NCBI GenBank assembly: GCA_029237695.1
Contig: CM055265.1
Span: 40,231,840-40,295,839, forward strand
Source: Conchocele bisecta
Lineage: Eukaryota > Mollusca > Bivalvia > Lucinida > Thyasiridae
Length of the DNA: 64,000 bases
Reading direction: 5' to 3'
Part shown: positions 55,118 through 64,000 of the stretch, piece by piece
Position numbering within the stretch: the first letter of the stretch is position 1
Layout: every line of letters begins with the position of its first letter
Made by a program: the position numbers and the translations under genes
The notes under the pieces: model-generated
The model's input: only the letters and a program-made list of their open reading frames with translations
What the model was told of the DNA's origin: nothing
The model's database searches: none

Positions 55118-56891
55118 TTACACAATAAGTTCAATTAACAATGAGACAATAGTGGAAGAACTCTCTGGGTCACCGATTTTCGTAACAAAGTTAATAACAC
55201 TACTTTGGGAAAGTCTAATTCGATCATTACCGGCGAACAAAACAATCGTCAAACTATCTCCAGAGATTTTAGTGACTCCAACTCCCCGTTCTTCCCCATC
55301 TACTACAATATTTATCGCGACCGCGCCCACAGGTTTACCATTAGCATTAACCGAGCAGACCGCCATTTGGATAACTTCACCTGCAGCTGTCATAGTGTAT
55401 CCCCCATATTTATTACTCGCTTTGGCACCGAACGAATATTCATAGTGCCCCTCAACCAATGGGCCCCGCTTCTCAGCCCAAACTGTTATGACACGTTTTG
55501 GCGTTTTCATTGTTTTCACTATTCCGGCAAGCGCCCGTTTGCGTTATATGCCTCAGTACGAATCTTATAAGAGGCCTCCTCAAGAGCTTTGGTCGCGGCT
55601 ATACGATCATGTTTCAGTTTATCGGTTATTTTTCCATCTAGTTCGGTAAGTGCCGCTTCTCTGCTGAGAGAGTCCTCTAAGCGCAACGCATCTAAGCCCG
55701 TAATGGTTCGCCCTGGTGGCCTTCTAGGGCTTTTTCAACACCCGACCGGGCATCTTTTTGAAATTCAGTTATTTTCCCGTCTACTTCGGCAACCGCCGCT
55801 TCTCTGTTCAGAGAGTCCTCTGAGCGCAACACCTCATAAGCCTTCGCAAGGGCCGCCTGGTTGTCTTCTCTTGCTTTCTCAACCCACAACCGAGCCTCCT
55901 TTCGAAATTCGGTTATTTTTTCGTATATGTCAGTAAGTGCCGCTTCTATGTTGAGAGAGTCCTCTGAGCGTAACGCCCCATAAGCCTCCGCAATGGCATC
56001 CTTATGGTCTTCTCGGACCCCCTCAACCCCCGACCTGGTCTCTTTAAAAAATTCGGCTATTTTCCCGTCTAGTTCAGTAAGTGTAGCTTCTTTGCTGAGA
56101 GAGTCCTCTAAGCGCAACACATCATAGGCCTCCGCAAGGGCCTCCGCAAGGTTCGACTGGTGGTCTTCTCGGACTTTATCAATACCCGACCGGGTCTCTG
56201 TTCGAAATTTGGTTATTTTTTTATCTAGTTCAGTAAGTACCGCTTCTCTGATGAGAGAGTCCTCTGAGCGCAACACCTCATAAGCCTTCGTAAGGTCCGC
56301 CTTGTGGTCTTCTCGTGCTTTCTCAATACCCGACGTGGCCTCTTTTTGAAATTTGGTTATTTTTTTACCTAGTTCGGTAAATGCCGCATCTCTAATGAGA
56401 GAGTCCTCTAAGCGCAACGTAAGGGCCGCCTGGCGGTCTGCCCGGACTTTATCAATATCCGACCTGCTCTCTTTTCGAAATTTGGTTATTTTTTTACCTA
56501 GTTCGTTTAGTTCCGTTTCTCTGATGAGAGAGTCCTCTGAGCGCAACACCTTATAAGCCGCCTGAACTTTCTCAATATTCGTTCGGGTTCTCCTTTCGAA
56601 AATCGATTATTTTCCGTCTAATTCAGTAAGTGTCGCTTCTCTGGTGAGAGAGTCCTCTAAGCGCAACGCACCATAAGCCTCCGTAAGGTCTGCCTGGTGG
56701 TCTTCTCGGACGTTCTCAATACCCAACTGAGCCTCCTTTCGAAACTCGGTTATTTTCTTACCTAGTTCGTTTAGTTCCGTATGCGTTTCTTCACGACTTT
56801 GTGTATTCACAACCAGTGCATATTCTCTAAGTTGTGATAGTAGACTCTTGTGAATCTCGTCCGTGGCCCTCGATATAGTTCTATTGATCAA
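55118..56891 (-). pseudogene. Virus-like fibre protein: coiled coil plus knob
   Basis: Read from 56,891 downward: an N-terminal 45 residues (MINRTISRATDEIHKSLLS), then eight repeats of about 48 residues (LRSEDSL..E..LTELDGKI..F..E.RSGI.K.REDH). These are strongly charged and heptad-like, typical of a trimeric coiled-coil shaft. A C-terminal domain of about 125 residues follows from 55,510 (VITVWAEKRG, EYSFGAKASNKYGGYTM, GVTKISGDSL, ending VSLLIELIV), which looks like the beta-rich terminal knob of fibres on Polinton/adintovirus-like elements. Breaks: indels at about 56,600 and 56,575-56,590 (a stop in an A-run), at about 55,705, and at about 55,530. The frame is otherwise conserved. Likely a receptor-binding spike in the ancestor; not functional as assembled. 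Confidence 0.65.
55660..56660 (-). repeat. 144-bp tandem coding repeat of the fibre shaft
   Basis: The landmark AGTCCTCT (plus strand) occurs at 55,671, 55,814, 55,958, 56,102, 56,258, 56,402, 56,531 and 56,651. Spacings are 143, 144, 144, 156, 144, 129 and 120. All intact spacings are multiples of three; the 143 contains a frameshift. Confidence 0.85.
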
Positions 56892-57196
56892 GGTCCTTGT
56901 TTTTGGGTATTAAAAAGTCGCCCTCTGTCGGATGAATCCCCCTTCTGCCGGTTCCAAATTCTTTGAATTTGAAATTCTTTTAATCACCCAATCGGAAGAA
57001 CTACCTGGTCCGTATATACTCATTCTTAATTTTTTAATTATAATATTTGGGCACCTATACTCAAATTGGAAATTTCGAGAACTACCGAAATCGGGTAATA
57101 GTTATTCAACTTTCTCGCTTGATCATCGAGAATAGAGACCGTAAATTCGTGGATATGTCCCGATTCCAAACCTTTCATCTCTGGGATGTGGGAAGT

Positions 57197-57751
57197 CTAG
57201 GTCACAGTCTCGCCATAGAAACAGTCGCTGGCGGGCACAGTTTTCAGTAATGTGCTGGGGGATCCGTCTACCGTGTTGTACGATGTGTTCACCCGATCCA
57301 GGTGCACCCTGAGAGTTTTCGTGAAGGTGAAGTCCACCGGATTATCACCGACGTACTCACCCGTGGTAAACACTCCTTTGTTTGAGGAGTATGTCTCTCT
57401 AAAACCGAGTTGAATACCCAACCCCGGGGAGACCACTACCTCATTATCAGTGCTGATGGTCATTGTTGCGAGAGCCCGGTAGCCTTCGATACTGTGAGGT
57501 TGATTATACCGTCACGCTCTGAGTTGACAAAATCTTTGAGCTGTCTTATTCCCCACAGTCCGTGAGGCAGCTTTACACCTAATTGTTGTCCATCCTTCAC
57601 ATAGTAAAATCCCTTCGCTCTTCCCCACATTCTGCCATCCAACCGTGAAGGTGATTGATCTAAGGCCTACCCGGTGTTTTCCGCAGCAGTTGTCTATTAA
57701 TTTTTGAAGTTCACAACTCCCTTTTTGAACATTAGTTATAGTAGCAAACAT
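57197..57751 (-). pseudogene. Virus-like conserved protein, two frameshifts
   Basis: The start is ATG at 57,751 (MFATITNVQKGSCELQKLID). A first frame runs to WQNVGKSEG near 57,612. The middle frame carries FYYVKDGQQLGVKLPHGLWG and IRQLKDFVNSERDGIINLTV to about 57,470. The first frame then resumes with GLGIQLGFRETYSS, TKTLRVHLDRVNTSYNTVDG and SPSTLLKTVP to 57,197. The pattern (N-terminal W.N, a PxGLYxI-like turn, a central LGF, then a [LV]xVxxDxV...LL..VP block) is one I associate with a capsid or spike-associated protein of invertebrate virus-like elements; the exact role is unknown. The gene starts 14 bases from the divergent gene at 57,766. Two single-base indels break it. Confidence 0.55.
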
Positions 57752-57765
57752 AATAATATCTTTCA
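57752..57765. promoter_or_regulatory. 14-bp divergent intergenic start
   Basis: Only 14 bases (AATAATATCTTTCA) separate two opposing ATG codons. Any promoter must overlap coding sequence or lie in the 5' end of the partner gene, a compact viral layout. Confidence 0.5.
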
Positions 57766-58272
57766 ATGGATACCAAAGCATTTAGCTTTAACTCTAATGT
57801 AAAGTACGCGGTCGGAGGTAAATACACGCAAAAAGACGTTGTTAACCCCCTTGTACACCCAACCGTAACGGTTAGACCGGACAGTGGCTTTGCCACCAAT
57901 TTTCCTAGCATCTTTGAACAATATAGGCTGCCAAAGATTACTACGATGGAGGTGGTAAACGGGTGGAAAGCAACACCGATGCAGTTTTGGCAAAACCAAA
58001 TAAATTTCGCTGTATGGTGCGCAACAGCCGGGTGTGGAGTTTCATATAAAGACCATCTGACATCCAAGAATGTCATGCTCCGAAGTGTCTACAACTTTCA
58101 CGTGTATTATACTATTAGGAGGATTCTCAAAGAACTAGGTATTTCACTACCTCAAGACGACGCCTGGGATCCCATTTCCAACGCATACGACCGTATGGCC
58201 ATTTGAAAGACTGTGTAACGAATTTAACGTTTCAAAAGACGCGGACTGGAGACAGAAAGCATTTCCTACCAG
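57766..58272 (+). pseudogene. Virus-like conserved protein, 5' part, enters gap
   Basis: ATG 57,766 opens MDTKAFSFNSNVKYAVGGKY, followed by FPSIFEQYRLPKITTMEVVN, QNQINFAVWCATAGCGVSYK and VYYTIRRILKELGISLPQDD. A stop at 58,204-58,206 follows one extra T in ATTTGAAAG; in the shifted frame coding continues (ERLCNEF, WRQKAF) into the N gap at 58,273. The NFAVWCATxGCGVS block is, from memory, a hallmark of a large conserved protein encoded by virus-like elements in cnidarians and molluscs, possibly a capsid component. There is no catalytic motif. It is the only plus-strand gene of the cluster and is head to head with the 57,751 gene. Confidence 0.55.
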
Positions 58273-58772
58273 NNNNNNNNNNNNNNNNNNNNNNNNNNNN
58301 NNNNNNNNNNNNNNNNNNNNNNNNNNNNNNNNNNNNNNNNNNNNNNNNNNNNNNNNNNNNNNNNNNNNNNNNNNNNNNNNNNNNNNNNNNNNNNNNNNNN
58401 NNNNNNNNNNNNNNNNNNNNNNNNNNNNNNNNNNNNNNNNNNNNNNNNNNNNNNNNNNNNNNNNNNNNNNNNNNNNNNNNNNNNNNNNNNNNNNNNNNNN
58501 NNNNNNNNNNNNNNNNNNNNNNNNNNNNNNNNNNNNNNNNNNNNNNNNNNNNNNNNNNNNNNNNNNNNNNNNNNNNNNNNNNNNNNNNNNNNNNNNNNNN
58601 NNNNNNNNNNNNNNNNNNNNNNNNNNNNNNNNNNNNNNNNNNNNNNNNNNNNNNNNNNNNNNNNNNNNNNNNNNNNNNNNNNNNNNNNNNNNNNNNNNNN
58701 NNNNNNNNNNNNNNNNNNNNNNNNNNNNNNNNNNNNNNNNNNNNNNNNNNNNNNNNNNNNNNNNNNNNNNNN
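58273..58772. other. Assembly gap (500 N)
   Basis: Exactly 500 N, true size unknown. It cuts both the plus-strand virus-like gene and the SAMHD1-type exon. Confidence 0.99.
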
Positions 58773-58861
58773 CGACACACAGTACGTCTTGGTCCGTTAT
58801 CTTGAGTTCGGGCTGACGGCGCTGTAACGCCCGCACCAGCTGTCCTGCCAAGTGGCACACC
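58773..58861 (-). CDS. SAMHD1: SAMHD1-type dNTP triphosphohydrolase, one exon (partial)
   Basis: On the minus strand TTGTTTCTACAG is a good splice acceptor. The exon starts at 58,861 with G, then codes VCHLAGQLVRALQRRQPELK, then ITDQDVLCV, up to the gap. This matches the stretch of the SAMHD1 HD domain that follows the first metal-binding His (HSLGV-x-x-LAG) and precedes QIAGLCHDLGHG, where the HD metal ligands lie; those would fall in the gap or in the next exon. SAMHD1 degrades dNTPs and restricts retroviruses and DNA viruses in vertebrates; it acts as a tetramer, largely nuclear. The exon begins in phase 2, so upstream exons should lie at higher coordinates, but none is visible up to 64,000. 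A processed copy is unlikely because the acceptor is present. An isolated duplicated exon cannot be excluded. Confidence 0.8.
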
Positions 58862-58871
58862 CTGTAGAAAC

Positions 58872-59084
58872 AAGTAGCCAATTTCACCAAAATTGCTAAG
58901 CATACTTATGTAGCTAAGTATACTTTGAGGGAGTAATCATTTATTTTTCCCAAAATGCATTATTTCATATAGAACTAACAACTGCATATATGTGATGATT
59001 AAAAGTATGCAGAATTATTATACTAAATGTATTACATTATCACAACCGAAATGGCTGTGATATTGTAATAAATTCAGTATAATA
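58872..59084. mobile_element. F1 MITE next to the SAMHD1 acceptor
   Basis: GTAGCCAATTTCACCAAAAT begins 11 bases from the exon edge. The core palindrome (ATTATCACAACCGAAATGGC / TGTGATATTGTAAT) is present and the right arm is missing. The branch point of the intron would fall within or beside the MITE. Confidence 0.65.
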
Positions 59085-59168
59085 ACAAGAAACGAGGCAA
59101 AGCCACGAAGGCCAGGTTTTTTCCAAGCATAGACACTTGGATAACATAATTATACCCATTTTTTGTAG

Positions 59169-60568
59169 ACTAGATGGCCGTGGCCTGCATGTCGTGCCTT
59201 GGGGCGAGGCATGGACACTAAAAAATAGATATAGTAGATGGAAAAATTTTAACAAAAAAACTTTAACCGGACACACGGACGTATGGACGGACGGACGGAC
59301 GGACGGACGGACGATGTATGCCAAAATGCCGACGATATCGCGCTTTCTGCAAGCGGGTGCGACAATGATGATAAACACCCATGTGAAGTATGAAGGTAAT
59401 GGGTGAAGCAGTTGCAGAGATATAGTACACGAAAAAACTTTAACAAAAAAATTCAAAGTAATTTGACCTTGACATTGGGCACAGGGGCCGCACGGTTGGG
59501 GGGTAGAATGAAAATATGGATGATGATAAACACCCATGTGAAGTTTCAAGATAATGGGCGAAGCAGTTGCAGAGATATAGTATAACGAAAAACTTTTAAC
59601 CAAAAAACTTTAACCAGACGTACGTTAAAAAGTTAACGTTGAAAATGGCTATTAAAGTCAATTACGTAGAAATAATAGGTGAAGGTAAAAACTAGATGGC
59701 CGCAGCCTGCATGTCGCGCCTTGTGGCGTGGCATGGACACTAAAAAAAAAGATATAGTATAACGAAAAACTTAACCAAAAAACTTAACCAAAAACTTTAA
59801 CCAAAAAACATAACCAAAAAACTTTACCAAAAACTTTAACCAAAAAACTTAACCAAAAAACTTAACCAAAAACTTTAACCAAAAAGTTCAAAGTAATTTG
59901 ACCTGGACATTGCGCACAGGGGCCGCACGGGAGGGGGGTAGAATGAAAATATAGACGATGATAAAGACCCATGTGAAGTTTCAAGGTAATGGGCAAAGCA
60001 GTTGCAGAGATATAGTATAACGAAAAACTTTAACCAAAAAACTTAACCAAAAAACTTAACCAAAAACTTTAACCGAAAAACTTAACCAAAAAACTTAACC
60101 AAAAACATTAACAAAAAAACTTAACAAAAAACTTTAACCAAAAAACTTTAACCAAAAAACTTAACCAAAAAACTTAACCAAAAACTTTAACCAAAAAACT
60201 TAACCAAAAACTTTAGCCATAAAACTTGACCAAAAACTTCAAAGTAATTTGACCTTGACATTGGGCACAGGGGCCGCACGGGAGAGGGGTAGAATGAAAA
60301 TATAGATGATGATAAACACCCATGTAAAGTTTCAAGGTAATGGGCAAAGCAGTTGCAGAGATATAGTATAATGAAAAACTTTAACCAAAAAACTTAACCA
60401 AAAAACTTAATCAAAAACTTTAACCAAAAAACTTAACCAAAAACTTTAACCAAAAAACTTAACCAAACAACTTAACCAAAAACTTTAACCGGACACACGT
60501 ACGTACGTACATACGTACGTATGCCAAAGTGCCAACTATATCGCGCTGTCCGCAAGCGGGCGCGACAA
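59169..60568 (-). mobile_element. Helitron-like family H6, minus-strand copies
   Basis: 59,169-59,366 is a short copy (ACTAGATGGCCGTGGCC as the inverted 3' end, GCAAGCGGGTGCGACAA as the inverted 5' end). 59,367-59,690 is a truncated copy. 59,691-60,568 is a long copy with (AAAAAACTTAACC)n runs, 180-250 bp units with TTGACCTTGACATTGGGCAC, and CGCAAGCGGGCGCGACA at its far end. Runs of GGACGGAC and GTACGTAC lie near the 5' ends. ORFs here are repeat frames. Confidence 0.7.
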
Positions 60569-60569
60569 A

Positions 60570-61060
60570 AATGGTCACATGTTTGGATAGTTTTATGTGG
60601 TAGGCACCCCTTGGTTATGAAGCTGTGAAAGTTTGGTGGTCCTAGGTGGTACAGTACCAAAGAAATGGACTTAAACACGAAAACTTAACATTGTAAACGC
60701 GAAAACTTAACATTGAAAATGGCTAAGTCGACTGCGCGGTAAAAATGGGTGAAGTTAAAAAAAAAAAAGTAACATGTTGGATAGTGGTATGTGGTGGGCA
60801 CCCCTTGATTATGAAGCTGTGAAAGTTTTGTGGTCCAAGGTGGTACAGTAACAAAGAAATGGACTCAAACACGAAAACTTAACATTGATTGTGGACGCCG
60901 CCCGCCGCCCGCCGCCCGCCCGCCCTTCGCCAATCCAATAGCCTGGATTTTTAAAAAAAAAACCTGGCTAAAAATCAATAAATTTGTCAAGGTCATTACC
61001 AAGGTCAGGAATGATCGAGACAAAATTGTCTCCCCTATTATCATATGAACCAAGTATACT
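60570..61060. repeat. Further Helitron-like array fragments
   Basis: Two units of about 210 bp share GTTATGAAGCTGTGAAAGTT, TGGTGGTCC and CACGAAAACTTAACATTG. The second is followed by a (CCCGCCG)n run at 60,895-60,925 and GTCAAGGTCATTACCAAGGT. No matching end was identified. Confidence 0.55.
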
Positions 61061-63345
61061 TCAATTGTTATGACGTTATAGCCAATATAGCTTGATCTGA
61101 CGAACGAAAAGTGGTAACAATGCAGTTGAAGTGTAAGGGATAGGCTAGAGTAGACAAGTACACGTAGTCACTTACTCACTTATAATGTACACTATATTAC
61201 ATGGGGAACACACAGGAATACATGATACATTGATATGCGAACATCACTGTACTGTGCATGATACTATTCAATTACAAGGTTGTAAGCCAATCGACTGTTA
61301 TACTTTAACGCAACTTAAAATCTATAGACGAATAAACTCGGTATGTGGTATCTCAATGGTCCCGTAGTGGACAATAGTATGAATGCACAAGTACTTTGAT
61401 GATCGCTAATCAAAGTGAAATAACATACAAGTATAACATGGAAGAACGAACATTGGAGGACAAATGACAATCATCTGAGCTACCCCAGAGCTGGCGTATC
61501 TCAATAGATAGTGGTAATAACTGAGTATCAAGGTCCCAAGGTCTACCTCACCCGCAGTATGAGGTCTAGTCAACAATATGGCTATAATCCAACTTCAAGT
61601 GGATTAATCCATAAACAATATATGTAGTCTTACTACAATCCTTTAGCCATGATATGCCATGATAGGAGTATTACCATACACTATCAAAGTATACATATGT
61701 ATTGCCTATGCAATATATTTCCAAAGTATGAATGTCAAAGTCAAAGCCGGATGTGGTTACATCACATGATAGTCAATAACGATAATTTTCCGGAAGCTGG
61801 TACCGGAAGTAAAGTTCCAAAGGTAGTATTATTTCCGGAAATGGTGGACCAGATGTAAAGTTCCTATGGTATCACTCGAACGTAGCAACCCGGATGTGGT
61901 GGACCGGATGTAAAGAATCCATGGTAAATCAATGGGTTGTAATACCGGAAGTGGTAGACCGGATGTAAAGTTCCGATATAATACAAATGGCGATTATCAC
62001 GTTGGCTAAGACGCCGGGAAAAGTTTCACTTAGGTGACATTCAACTCGGTGGTAGTATAATGATATGATATGTGTGTATGGCGTTTCACTTCACTAATCT
62101 ATGGCTGTGACTGTCTGCTGAACGCGGTGTAGCTATCACACACTGCTCTATACAGGCCTGTACCCGGAGCTGCTACACACACTGCGCCAGACAGACGTAC
62201 GGACACTCGGACGACCTTGTACTCTGCACTGACTAGGGTCTGCCCTTAACGAGTGGACCAAAACGTCCAATGTTGCTCGCTGGAGCGATCTCAAGAGGCT
62301 ACACAAATGAAATGAGTCTCCAATTACTGGACGAATACGCACAGACAGACAGACAGGATGCACAACGGACTAAAACGGGAATCGAACAACGGCAAATCAC
62401 AGCTGAAATAAAATGTTGTAGGTACATACCAAAATCCTCTGTGTCACTGGTGAATACAGTACTATCCTTCTGTTACCAGAAAATATGTGTCCCACCAACA
62501 CATAGCGAGACATCGCTTATATACGCACCAGTGAAACCATGCATGGAATAATGAATATGCCTACCCCTCGTTCGACATCTCACATAAATATTACAAAACC
62601 ATGGCTTTTGCCATTTCACCCGTGGGTTATATTTGGCATAAATATATGTTCCCACGCCATAAATTCAACCAAACTAGTGTACAGCCCTCGCGGAATAAAT
62701 ACCATCCAACATGGTATATCCCACACTACCCTAAATCTGCACACTATAGACCCAGATCTCATAATCCGAAATCTACTCGACTGGTCTCTACAATGTGAAG
62801 GTCGCTTTTTGGCCACGCCAAACCCCTCCATATCGGTCCTACGGGCTGTACACTCAAATGAGAGTGTAGCACATACTAAACTCAAATATCGTGGTCATTT
62901 ACGGAAATATCACGACACCAAGCATCACCAGTATGGGATCTGATATATCCGTGTTGGCCAGTACCAGGCTATGCTGAAACACTAACCCGTAGCATACATA
63001 ACAGGGCAGACCATGGTATGGTCTGCGCTATATACTGGCTTCACCTACAGAAGGTCCCTTATCTGGTGAACAACTGACACGCGGACAAACTCGGCTGGCA
63101 CGGATAGTGGACATCCGTAATACTAAAAGGGGTCTTTTCCCTAGCGAAACCAGCACACACAGTCAACGAGTTCTCTACCACACACATGCATAGTCTGTGG
63201 CAACTATGGCGTCACATCAGTAAAACATTGCTCATAAAATGGACGTGTATTTAAATCCGCAAAAAGGACACGCATAAACGTATTTCCACCAATACAACAT
63301 AAGCCCCGTTATTACACGCACATTGTACATGGGAAATGTACATGC
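61061..63345. other. Long non-repetitive stretch, no gene recognised
   Basis: The longest ORF (62,539-62,943 plus, 134 codons, MHGIMNMPTPRSTSHIN) has no recognisable domain and a composition like untranslated DNA. 61,780-61,975 contains five spaced TGGTAGACCGGATGTAAAG-like units. It could be intronic DNA of the SAMHD1-type gene (minus strand) or an unrecognised transposon. Confidence 0.5.
61780..61975. repeat. Imperfect repeats with ETS-type CCGGAAGT sites
   Basis: ACCGGAAGTAAAGTTCC, TTTCCGGAAATGGTGGACC, ACCGGATGTAAAG and ACCGGAAGTGGTAGACCGGA recur at about 40-60 bp. CCGGAAGT is the ETS-family core. Confidence 0.55.
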
Positions 63346-63349
63346 CAAC

Positions 63350-63412
63350 TCACAGGTATGTAAAAACCACAGGTGTGTGAAATCACAGGTATGTGGAATC
63401 ACAGGTATGTGA
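63350..63412 (+). repeat. Short tandem CACAGGTATGTG repeat
   Basis: Four units of about 16 bp, ACAGGTATGTGGAATC with small changes. Confidence 0.8.
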
Positions 63413-63517
63413 AATCAATAATACGCAAAACAATACAAAACAGTACCACACATCACAAATATACAATTATACGGAATCCAGAATGTACAAGAATGCACGT
63501 GTCACGCGACAAAATTT

Positions 63518-63546
63518 ATCCTCAAATTTTGGTGAAATAGGCTACT
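63518..63546. mobile_element. Terminal scrap of an F1 MITE
   Basis: TTTATCCTCAAATTTTGGTG followed by AAATAGGCTAC matches the right end of F1. Confidence 0.55.
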
Positions 63547-63710
63547 GGTATATATTATATATACCACAACCATTGCTCCATGTAGCATAATAACGGGAGC
63601 TGAATAAATGCTATTTATATCTGAAGTAACTAAATAACCCTGAAGTGCCGTTTTTTACTTTATTTTTTAATATTTTACCCTAATCGCGGCCACTGTCTCA
63701 ACAGCCAATT

Positions 63711-63722
63711 GAAGATGGCGGC
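63711..63722 (+). promoter_or_regulatory. TISU/YY1-type initiator
   Basis: GAAGATGGCGGC fits the TISU consensus SAASATGGCGGC, which combines a YY1 site with a start codon just downstream of the TSS of short-leader genes. The ATG at 63,715 opens only MAADFKI before a stop, so either this is a short upstream ORF or the site is fortuitous. The rest to 64,000 shows no other feature. Confidence 0.4.
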
Positions 63723-64000
63723 AGATTTTAAAATCTAAATCGCTGTTGGTTCCGCTGAAATTTGTTCATTTTAGTACATGTATATGTGAAGTAACGACAA
63801 AGACATGTCCGTTTTGATTGTAATGCTTATTATGACAACTGTGAGGTCTAAAGCCAGCGAATATTGAAGCTCATTGTAAATAAATGGGAAATTTAATCAA
63901 ACACAAAACCGATTTGACCTCCATGAACGTCGCAATTTTCTATTGCATGACGTCGTTTGATTTTTGACGCTTGACTAGCGAATGCCGTCAAAACATGACG

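Noticed and set aside
58147..58903. Long ORFs on both strands across 58,273-58,772
   Set aside because: They run through the N gap. Only the SAMHD1-type edge (58,773-58,861) and the virus-like edge (to 58,272) are real coding evidence.
62539..62943. 134-codon plus-strand ORF
   Set aside because: No domain, no splice or repeat context, and overlapping ORFs of similar size in other frames; probably chance.

Overview
The window looks like AT-rich, gene-poor nuclear DNA from an invertebrate, most likely a bivalve mollusc. The evidence is canonical GT-AG introns, tRNA-derived SINEs with (AAAC)n or (CACT)n tails, many foldback MITEs, and several non-autonomous Helitron-like families with internal tandem arrays, a layout well known from bivalves. 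No bacterial operons or intact rRNA/tRNA genes were seen. Two runs of exactly 500 N (23,438-23,937 and 58,273-58,772) are scaffold gaps, so adjacency across them is not proven.

Layout. 158-3,409 is a 3.2 kb Helitron-like element (H1), repeated at 49,894-52,799. About 4,190-10,020 and 24,278-30,180 are two copies of one 5.8 kb segment rich in a 27-bp minisatellite; each has later insertions of its own. Between them, 10,974-21,569 is an LTR retrotransposon with LTRs, PBS, PPT and a gag-like gene but no visible reverse transcriptase. It is interrupted by a retroposon in the 5' LTR, two Helitron-like elements, and a complete-ended Mutator-like (MULE) transposon at 16,211-18,548 with an 8-bp target duplication and transposase exons. 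30,255-31,279 is a second Helitron-like family (H2). 31,291-35,637 is a satellite of alternating GATATC and TTCGAA palindromes bounded by inverted ends, with a Helitron-like insertion (H6) for which the unoccupied site is also present. 36,700-42,990 is nested MITEs and Helitron-like elements. 43,003-45,410 is a DNA transposon with about 245-bp inverted repeats. Its terminal repeat carries a start codon, a six-codon mini-exon and a splice donor that join in phase to a zinc-finger exon inside the element.

52,815-58,272 holds a cluster of decayed virus-like (Polinton/adintovirus-like, tentative) structural genes: a membrane-active-type protein, a coiled-coil fibre with a terminal knob-like domain, and two divergently transcribed conserved proteins. 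All four carry frameshifts. Beyond the second gap, 58,773-58,861 on the minus strand is an exon of a SAMHD1-type dNTP triphosphohydrolase, the only clear host gene fragment. The window ends with a TISU/YY1-type initiator at 63,711, possibly the start of a host gene.

Themes for follow-up: (1) unrelated-looking Helitron-like families share one design (5' hairpin, 150-195-bp internal repeats, 3' hairpin followed by CTAGT or CTTGT), and several carry the nuclear-receptor sequence TCAAGGTCA in every unit; (2) the TIR-embedded first exon; (3) nested insertions that give internal evidence for target-site rules.
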